Assembly: GCA_964461835.1 (NCBI GenBank) | Contig: CAYWVO010000054.1 | Coordinates: 1-18,327 of the forward strand | Reading direction: 5' to 3' | From: CAYWVO01 sp964461835 | GTDB lineage: Bacteria > Zixibacteria > MSB-5A5 > WJJR01 > JAJRUJ01 | Length of the DNA stretch: 18,327 nucleotides | In this document: piece by piece, positions 6,491 to 12,093 of the stretch | How the letters are laid out: each line of letters starts with the position of its first letter | How positions within the stretch are numbered: the first letter of the stretch is position 1 | Position numbers and translations under genes: made by a program | Notes under the pieces: model-generated | What the model saw: only the letters and a program-made list of their open reading frames with translations | Told to the model about the DNA's origin: nothing | Databases searched by the model: none

Positions 6491-7438
6491 ATGAACGAAG
6501 ACCCTGATATACGCGATTCCACGGAAGGAATGCAGGTGGCCATCGCCGGCGCCACCGGCTTCATCGGGCAAGCGGTGGTCGCAGGGCTGCTGGATGCCGG
6601 GGATGATGTCCTCGTACTCACCCGCCGCCCCTCCGCTGCCCGTCGCCTATTCCAGGATCGAGTTAAGGTCATCGAGTGGCGCCCCGATTACGATCCGGTC
6701 TGGGCGGACGAAATCGAGGGCTATGACGCGGTTATCAACCTGGCCGGCGCACCGATTTTCGGCCGTCGCTGGACTAAAGCCCAAAAAGAACGCCTCCTGA
6801 AAAGCCGGACCGATTCCGCCGAAGCAATCCTCAAAGCCATCCGCCGGGTCGATCGCCGCCCGGAAACCTTGATCAACGCCTCGGCAATCGGATTGTACGG
6901 CCCGCATGGCGACGAGAAGCTCGACGAGGACACCCCACCGGGGGATGATTTTCTCGCTAATGTCGTCCGGGCCTGGGAGGAAGAGGTGGAGGATGACGAC
7001 ACCGAGAGCGTGCGAACCATCCGTCTTCGTCAGGGAATTGTGCTGGGCAAGGGTGGCGGAATTCTACCTCAACTGGTATCGAACGCGAAGATGTTCATTG
7101 GTGGACCGGTTGGATCAGGAAATCAGTGGGTCTCCTGGATTCACCGCACGGATGTCGTCCGCCTTATTCTCTGGGCGCTGCGTGATCCCCGGGTTGAGGG
7201 TCCGCTCAATGCTACCGCGCCGGAACCGGTGACCAATCGGGAGCTGATGGAGGCCATAAGGAACAAGGTCGGTCGCCCCGCTCCGTTTCCCACGCCGGCA
7301 TTTATGGTGCGGCTGGTGTTTGGTGAGGCGGCGGATTCGATCCTGCACGGGCAGCGAGTAATTCCCCAGCGCGCGGAGGAGCTGGGTTTTCAATTTACGT
7401 TCCCCACACTTGACACCGCATTGGCAGACCTTTTGTAA
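6491..7438 (+). CDS. TIGR01777 family NAD(P)-dependent epimerase/SDR protein (YfcH-like)
   Basis: Atypical/extended short-chain dehydrogenase with a Rossmann fold and unknown substrate. Diagnostic features are the dinucleotide-binding GATGFIG right at the N-terminus, the family motif NLAGAPIFGRRWTKAQKE with SRTDS following, SAIGLYG near the active site, LRQGIVLGKGGGILP, WIHRTDVVRL and a C-terminal DUF1731-like end (PQRAEELGF). Start choice is uncertain. ATG 6491 gives 315 aa and lies 8 nt after a TATATT box (6477-6482), so it could be nearly leaderless. ATG 6530 gives 302 aa, begins MQVAIAGATG like most homologues, but its GGAAGG is only 1 nt away. Longer upstream starts lack family similarity. 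Divergent from the FG-GAP gene and convergent with the cold-shock gene. Confidence 0.92.
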   Translation: MNEDPDIRDSTEGMQVAIAGATGFIGQAVVAGLLDAGDDVLVLTRRPSAARRLFQDRVKVIEWRPDYDPVWADEIEGYDAVINLAGAPIFGRRWTKAQKERLLKSRTDSAEAILKAIRRVDRRPETLINASAIGLYGPHGDEKLDEDTPPGDDFLANVVRAWEEEVEDDDTESVRTIRLRQGIVLGKGGGILPQLVSNAKMFIGGPVGSGNQWVSWIHRTDVVRLILWALRDPRVEGPLNATAPEPVTNRELMEAIRNKVGRPAPFPTPAFMVRLVFGEAADSILHGQRVIPQRAEELGFQFTFPTLDTALADLL

Positions 7439-7573
7439 CTACTTAAGCAACAAGATGATCCGGCAATCATCGGTGATATGACAGTCTCACCGGCTTCCGG
7501 ATGCACCTTGGCCGGACTTCACCGATCGGCGGAAATTATTGTGTTAACATCGTCTGGTGTGAGGGGCGGGAGT

Positions 7574-7777
7574 TTATGTTAAACGGGAAACGTTTATCGC
7601 CTGTTCACCTTTCGATCCTTGGGTTATTTCAAACTCGACCGTGTCACCTTCCCGCAACGTCTTGAAACCATCGCCGAGAATGCCGGTATAGTGGATAAAC
7701 ACGTCTGCTTCGTTTTCGCGAGCAATAAAGCCATACCCTTTTTGGTCGTTAAACCATTTGACTGTGCCCTGAGGCAT
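7574..7777 (-). CDS. Cold-shock domain protein (Csp family)
   Basis: A 67-residue single cold-shock domain protein that binds single-stranded RNA and DNA and acts as an RNA chaperone. It carries the family opening MPQGTVKWFN, RNP1 KGYGFI (13-18) and an RNP2-like DVFIHY (25-30), in which the usual phenylalanine after His is Tyr, and ends INVSRLT. The ATG at 7777 was chosen because the domain begins there and GGAG lies just upstream; an in-frame GTG 48 nt earlier would add a non-conserved tail. It is transcribed alone from a good promoter at 7902-7930, leaving a leader of about 118 nt. Which paralogue (CspA, C, D) it matches cannot be said. Confidence 0.95.
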   Translation of the reverse strand: MPQGTVKWFNDQKGYGFIARENEADVFIHYTGILGDGFKTLREGDTVEFEITQGSKGEQAINVSRLT

Positions 7778-7901
7778 TACTCCGTCCGCCTTCCTGCCGC
7801 TGTTCAAGTGTGGAAATACTGTCACGTGGTAGCCGATAAATCGTAATGCGACATTTACTATTTCTTAAGTACCTCAAACCTGCGCGTTTTCTCCTCGCAA
7901 T

Positions 7902-7930
7902 AATATGAAATCGCCCACTATGAGTGTCAA
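7902..7930 (-). promoter_or_regulatory. Sigma70-type promoter of the cold-shock gene
   Basis: On the minus strand a perfect -35 TTGACA (7925-7930) is followed after exactly 17 bp by CATATT (7902-7907, four of six matches to TATAAT). Predicted transcription start is near 7895, giving a leader of roughly 118 nt before the ATG at 7777. Long leaders are usual for cold-inducible csp mRNAs. Confidence 0.65.
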
Positions 7931-8001
7931 GTTAGAATTTGGCCCCAGCCGGGAAAGCACAATTCCTGATAAAAACTACATAGAACACTAACCATTCTAT
8001 T

Positions 8002-8038
8002 GCAAAAGAAGACGGGCTACGCACAATGCGTAACCCGT
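8002..8038 (-). terminator. Rho-independent terminator of pepF
   Basis: Reading the minus strand, ACGGGTTACGC pairs with GCGTAGCCCGT (11 bp with one G-U) around a 5-nt ATTGT loop. A T-rich tract CTTCTTTTG follows immediately. It starts about 28 nt after the pepF stop codon. Very convincing. Confidence 0.85.
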
Positions 8039-8066
8039 GACGAACTTCCGAGTGGCAGGAAAGCAC

Positions 8067-9947
8067 CTAGCCGACCAATTCCTCGTACTCTGACACCATT
8101 TTGTCAAACCGCTTAACCGCCTGAATGATCGGGTCGGGAGTAGTCATATCGACCCCGGCCGTTTTGAGCAAATCGACCGGATACTGCGATCCACCCGCTT
8201 TCAAAAATGCCAGGTATCGCTCAACCGCGCCGTCTTCACCCTCGATGATTTTATCCGCCAGGGCAAACGCCGCCGCCAGTGAGGTGGCGTACTGGTAGAC
8301 GTAGTAGTTGCGGTAGAAATGACTGATCCGCAGTCCGCCTAAGTCGTCGTGTTCCCGCAGATGCAGCTCCGGCCCCCAGTACTTCCGGTAGATATTCCGA
8401 TAGGTCTCCCGCATGCCGGCTGCCGAGAGACCCTCCCCGGCCTCCACCTGTTTATGAATCTCGTGTTCGAATTCGGAGAACATACACTGCGTGTAGAAGG
8501 TCCCGATAAACTGCTCGATCTGATAGTTGAGAATGTATTTCTTCAACTCCGGGTCTTCGACGGTCTTGAGCAAGTAATCCATTAACAGCATTTCGTTGGT
8601 GATCGAGGCCACCTCAGCGGTAAACAGCGAGGCATTACTGTACACGAACGGTTGGTATTCGTTGGTGTACACGTGGTGAATCGCGTGCCCCAGTTCATGC
8701 GCCAGCGTAAAGACTTCCTGAATCGTATTCGAGTAGTTCAACAGGATGTACGGATGGGTTCCATACGATCCCCACTGGTAACCGCCGGAGGCTTTGCCCT
8801 CGGTTTCATAGACATCGACCCAGCCGCCGCCCTGGAGACCTTTGGCGGCCCGGCGGACATAGTCTTCGCCGAGTGGTTCAAGCCCCGCCAGCACATCCTC
8901 GATTGCCTGATCATACTCAATATGGATGTCCGATTCTGCAACGAGCGGAACATACGTATCATACTTGTACAACGTGTCAAGCCCGAGCACCCGCTTGCGC
9001 AGCGCCATCATCCGATGTAATGGCTCGAGGTGATCGTTTGCCGTCGCTATCAGGTTCTCATAGACCGTTACCGGAATGCTATCCTTATCCAATGATGCTT
9101 CCAAACACGTGGCATATTTGCGCGCCCGGGCAAAAAACCAATCTTTCTTCACACTTGTCGCCAGGTTGGCGCCCAGCGTGTTAACGTAGTTCAGATATGC
9201 GCTATTGTACGCATCGGTCGCCTCGCGCCGCACCCGCCGGTCTTTTGATTCCAGTGCTTTGTAATAGCGTTGTTTCGTCAACTCAATTTCGTTGCCGTCT
9301 TCATCAATAATTGTGCCATACTCGATATCTGCATCGTCGAGCATGTTGAACACCAACCGCGGACCGGCAGCCATATCGGCCGCCATCGCCAGCAACTCCT
9401 CCTCCCGCGGGGAGAGGGTATGCGCCCGTTGACGCAGGATATCTCTAAGGTAATGCTCATACAGTTTCAAGCCAGGCGTGTTGGCAATAAAGGTATTAAT
9501 TTGAGCCGCATCGGCCGCGAGGATCTCCGGCGCAATAAACGACACTGCTTGCGCCACTTCAGAATTCAACGCCATCGCCCGCCCGGACAGCGCCTGGTAC
9601 TCCGGCAGCCGGGTATCGGAGTCCGATTTCATGAACGCGTAGACATACATCCGGTCATTGATTGTCCAGAGGCTGTCCTGCAATTGCAAACACGCCAGCA
9701 AGGTATCGCCGGACTCGGTCAGCCGACCCTTATATGATTTTAACGTGGGCAGGGCTTCTTTGACCCGTGCATAATCGGCCGCCCAGGCCAGCGTATCTGC
9801 GTAGATATCTTCCAACCGCCATTGATATGCCGGATCAATCTCCGACCGCTGCGGTATCCCCTCTGTTGCCTCTCCCAGAACCAGGACACTGCCGAGACCG
9901 AGTGTCAGACAACACACGATCCCACACACCACCAACCACTTCTTCAT
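8067..9947 (-). CDS. pepF: Oligoendopeptidase F (M3 family zinc metallopeptidase) with export signal
   Basis: Zinc-dependent peptidase that cleaves short peptides, not folded proteins. The catalytic motif is HELGH (417-421), and the third zinc ligand is probably E445 in FTAEVAS. The N-terminal helical M3_N region precedes it, and the full length (626 aa) fits PepF. The protein starts MKKWLVVCGIVCCLTLGLGS, a textbook basic-plus-hydrophobic signal sequence, which is unusual because characterised PepF enzymes are cytoplasmic. Several Cys lie in the hydrophobic core but no clear lipobox is seen. The ATG at 9947 was preferred over one 9 nt earlier because AAAGGA is 9 nt from it and abuts the earlier one. 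Monocistronic with a strong terminator; divergent from proS. Confidence 0.93.
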   Translation of the reverse strand: MKKWLVVCGIVCCLTLGLGSVLVLGEATEGIPQRSEIDPAYQWRLEDIYADTLAWAADYARVKEALPTLKSYKGRLTESGDTLLACLQLQDSLWTINDRMYVYAFMKSDSDTRLPEYQALSGRAMALNSEVAQAVSFIAPEILAADAAQINTFIANTPGLKLYEHYLRDILRQRAHTLSPREEELLAMAADMAAGPRLVFNMLDDADIEYGTIIDEDGNEIELTKQRYYKALESKDRRVRREATDAYNSAYLNYVNTLGANLATSVKKDWFFARARKYATCLEASLDKDSIPVTVYENLIATANDHLEPLHRMMALRKRVLGLDTLYKYDTYVPLVAESDIHIEYDQAIEDVLAGLEPLGEDYVRRAAKGLQGGGWVDVYETEGKASGGYQWGSYGTHPYILLNYSNTIQEVFTLAHELGHAIHHVYTNEYQPFVYSNASLFTAEVASITNEMLLMDYLLKTVEDPELKKYILNYQIEQFIGTFYTQCMFSEFEHEIHKQVEAGEGLSAAGMRETYRNIYRKYWGPELHLREHDDLGGLRISHFYRNYYVYQYATSLAAAFALADKIIEGEDGAVERYLAFLKAGGSQYPVDLLKTAGVDMTTPDPIIQAVKRFDKMVSEYEELVG

Positions 9948-10015
9948 GCGATACATCCTTTCTGAAGACCTGCGTGAGATCCCCGTGGCACACTGCCCCC
10001 ATCAACGTCTACATC

Positions 10016-10053
10016 TTTTGGCATACGAAACAACGGATGAATGTATGCAAAAA
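10016..10053. promoter_or_regulatory. Operator-like dyad between divergent pepF and proS
   Basis: TTTTGGCATAC (10016-10026) and GTATGCAAAAA (10043-10053) form an inverted repeat matching at 10 of 11 positions with a 16-nt spacer. A-runs lie on the wrong side for an intrinsic terminator in either direction. A protein-binding operator is possible; this is inference only. Confidence 0.35.
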
Positions 10054-10090
10054 TCAATTCGCCGGTGACATTCTTTGCGTATGAATTTTC

Positions 10091-10099
10091 TGGGATAAT
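10091..10099 (+). promoter_or_regulatory. Extended -10 promoter candidate for proS
   Basis: TGG followed by GATAAT (10094-10099) fits the extended -10 pattern TGn-TATAAT with five of six matches. There is no good -35 at the expected distance. Predicted start is near 10106, leaving a leader of about 75 nt. No T-box signature is visible in it. Confidence 0.4.
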
Positions 10100-10180
10100 C
10101 TCTTCCCGGACGTGGATTTCGCCGGGGAAATGTTCTATGTTTTCACAATTGTATCCGGCTTGAGGAAAGGATCGCGAATT

Positions 10181-11704
10181 ATGGCCAAAGCTCCAAAAAC
10201 GGCAATCACCCCGACCCGTCAAGACGATTACCCGGAATGGTATCAACAAGTCATCATCGCCGCTGATCTGGCGGAAACCTCACCCGTGCGCGGCTGCATG
10301 GTAATCAAACCCTGGGGCTATGCAATCTGGGAACATATTCAACGCGAGCTGGATCGGATGTTCAAGGAGACCGGCCACAAAAACGCCTATTTCCCGCTGT
10401 TTATTCCCAAGAGCTTTTTGGAGAAAGAGGCCGAGCACGTCGAGGGATTCGCCAAAGAATGTGCAGTGGTCACCCATCACCGGCTGGAGGAAGACCCCGA
10501 CGGCGGCTTGCGGCCTGCGGGCGAGTTGGACGAACCATTGGTCGTCCGGCCGACTTCCGAGACTATCATCGGTGAAATGTTCTCCAAGTGGGTGCAATCG
10601 TATCGTGATCTACCACTGTTGATTAACCAATGGGCAAATATTGTCCGCTGGGAGTTGCGTACCCGGTTGTTTTTGCGCACCACTGAATTTCTTTGGCAGG
10701 AAGGACATACCGTACACGAGAACAAGGATGATGCCTGGGAAGAAACCATGAAAATGCTCGGCGTGTATGCCCGGTTTGCCGAGGAGTTTGCCGCCATGCC
10801 CGTTATTCGCGGTGAAAAATCACCCGGCGAGCGATTCCCCGGAGCAGTTAATACGTTCTGCATTGAGGCGATGATGCAGGACCGCAAGGCGTTGCAGTCC
10901 GGAACGTCACACTATTTGGGGCAGAATTTCTCGAAAGCGTCCAACATTCAATTCTCCTCCCGTTCCGGTCAGTTGGAATATGCACACACCACGAGCTGGG
11001 GGGTGTCGACCCGCCTGGTCGGCGCGTTGATTATGACCCATTCCGATGATGACGGCTTCGTCGTGCCGCCCCGGCTGGCCCCGATCCATGCGGTCATTTT
11101 GCCGGTCATGCGCGGGGAAGAACAGGACGCCCAAGTTGTGGCCTATTGCGACCGTCTTGCAGAGGAGATTGGCAAACAAAAATTCAACGGTGAAGCCGTT
11201 CGCGTTGAGGTCGACAAATCGGAGCGACGTGGCGGCGAGAAGACGTGGGGCTGGATTAAAAAAGGCGTACCGCTGCGCCTGGAAATCGGGCAACGGGAGT
11301 TGGCCGACGACAAAGTATACTTCGGGCGGCGGGACGCCTCCCCCAAACACAAAGTCGCGCTGCCGCGCGATGAATTTGTCTTCACCATTCCTCAGTTGTT
11401 GACCGAAATTCAACAAAATTTGTACAATCGTGCGCTGGAACATCGACGAGAACACACGCTGCGCTTTGATGATAAGCAGAAGTTTATCAAGTTCTTCACG
11501 CCCAAAAACGAGGAGAAGCCGGAGATTCACGGGGGATTTGCGCTGGCCCACTGGTGCGGCAAACCGAAATGTGAGGCCTGGCCCTCGGAGAACCTGAGCG
11601 TGACCATCCGTTGTATCCCGCTTGACGCCGAGGAAGAGAAGGGCAAATGCATTATCTGCGGTGATTCGAGTGCAAAACGTGTGGTCTTTGCAAAAGCCTA
11701 CTGA
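10181..11704 (+). CDS. proS: Proline--tRNA ligase, archaeal/eukaryal-like (type 3) form
   Basis: Class II aminoacyl-tRNA synthetase that charges tRNA(Pro). Motif 2 is RTRLFLRTTEFLWQEGHT (from residue 160) and motif 3 includes GVSTRLVGALIMTH (274-287). There is no insertion editing domain, and the C-terminus has the zinc-type extension with Cys459, Cys464, Cys490 and Cys493 and ends in KAY (Tyr last), the hallmarks of the type 3 enzyme found in archaea, eukaryotes and some bacteria. Length 507 aa. The ATG at 10181 was chosen because GAGGAAAGGA lies 9 nt upstream and the family start (P-x-x-QDDYPEWY) follows; an earlier in-frame ATG has no support. Followed by a good intrinsic terminator, so transcribed alone. 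Confidence 0.97.
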   Translation: MAKAPKTAITPTRQDDYPEWYQQVIIAADLAETSPVRGCMVIKPWGYAIWEHIQRELDRMFKETGHKNAYFPLFIPKSFLEKEAEHVEGFAKECAVVTHHRLEEDPDGGLRPAGELDEPLVVRPTSETIIGEMFSKWVQSYRDLPLLINQWANIVRWELRTRLFLRTTEFLWQEGHTVHENKDDAWEETMKMLGVYARFAEEFAAMPVIRGEKSPGERFPGAVNTFCIEAMMQDRKALQSGTSHYLGQNFSKASNIQFSSRSGQLEYAHTTSWGVSTRLVGALIMTHSDDDGFVVPPRLAPIHAVILPVMRGEEQDAQVVAYCDRLAEEIGKQKFNGEAVRVEVDKSERRGGEKTWGWIKKGVPLRLEIGQRELADDKVYFGRRDASPKHKVALPRDEFVFTIPQLLTEIQQNLYNRALEHRREHTLRFDDKQKFIKFFTPKNEEKPEIHGGFALAHWCGKPKCEAWPSENLSVTIRCIPLDAEEEKGKCIICGDSSAKRVVFAKAY

Positions 11705-11734
11705 TTTACAGTCTGCAAGATGATGCACATTACC

Positions 11735-11762
11735 CGGCGATTCAAAGGCGAGTCGCCGTTTT
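11735..11762 (+). terminator. Rho-independent terminator of proS
   Basis: CGGCGATTC (11735-11743) pairs with GAGTCGCCG (11750-11758), 9 bp with one G-U, around a 6-nt loop, followed directly by TTTT. It lies 31 nt beyond the proS stop codon. Confidence 0.75.
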
Positions 11763-11831
11763 GATTACACAAATGTACCCATTTGCGAGGCCAATAGTGC
11801 CGCGTTCGGTCGAGATAACTGTCGGTAATCC

Positions 11832-11859
11832 TTTACAAAACTCCATAATTCCTTATATT
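11832..11859 (+). promoter_or_regulatory. Promoter for the leader ORF and protease genes
   Basis: TTTACA (11832-11837) and TATATT (11854-11859) are separated by 16 bp. Both hexamers match consensus well. Predicted start is near 11866, which leaves 228 nt before the C25 protease ATG and about 16 nt before the short ORF at 11882. Confidence 0.6.
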
Positions 11860-11881
11860 CTAACAACTAGAGGTACGCGGG

Positions 11882-12091
11882 ATGATGGGTGAAGTGCCAG
11901 TGGAAGCGTCCCCCGCAATGAGTACTGTTGTTGGTCTCGTTATCGGTACCGTGCCAGAGTATGTTGACGTGGTGGGGAGTGTAGTCGGTTTGCCGATCCC
12001 GGAAGTTGAATCTCATAGATGTCTGCATATATCACGCCGTTCGAGGAATGCGTTCTCGCAATCGCATCATATTTTAATCGGGGAGAATTGA
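11882..12091 (+). CDS. Possible 69-codon leader ORF coupled to the C25 protease
   Basis: An open frame with two adjacent ATG codons, preceded by GAGG at 8 nt spacing and only about 16 nt after a predicted transcription start. Its TGA (12089-12091) lies 2 nt before the protease ATG (12094), and the protease Shine-Dalgarno (GGGGAG, 12080-12085) lies inside it. The predicted product has a valine/glycine-rich hydrophobic stretch (STVVGLVIGTVPEYVDVVGS) and a basic, histidine-containing tail. No family is recognised. It could be a regulatory leader peptide, a small protein, or a chance frame; the signals favour translation but the composition is not decisive. Confidence 0.35.
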   Translation: MMGEVPVEASPAMSTVVGLVIGTVPEYVDVVGSVVGLPIPEVESHRCLHISRRSRNAFSQSHHILIGEN

Positions 12092-12093
12092 AC

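Noticed and set aside
7454..7492. Short hairpins GATGAT/ATCATC and CGGTGA/TCACCG after the epimerase gene
   Set aside because: 6-bp stems without a T-run; frequent by chance in this composition.
9270..9737. 155-codon open frame on the plus strand
   Set aside because: Antisense to pepF with no motif; a shadow frame.
10100..10180. T-box riboswitch in the proS leader
   Set aside because: Leader is only about 75 nt and lacks the conserved T-box sequence and antiterminator.
10907..11728. 273-codon open frame on the minus strand
   Set aside because: Lies fully antisense to the certain proS gene, has low-complexity charged composition, no family signature, and arises from GC-rich codon bias.
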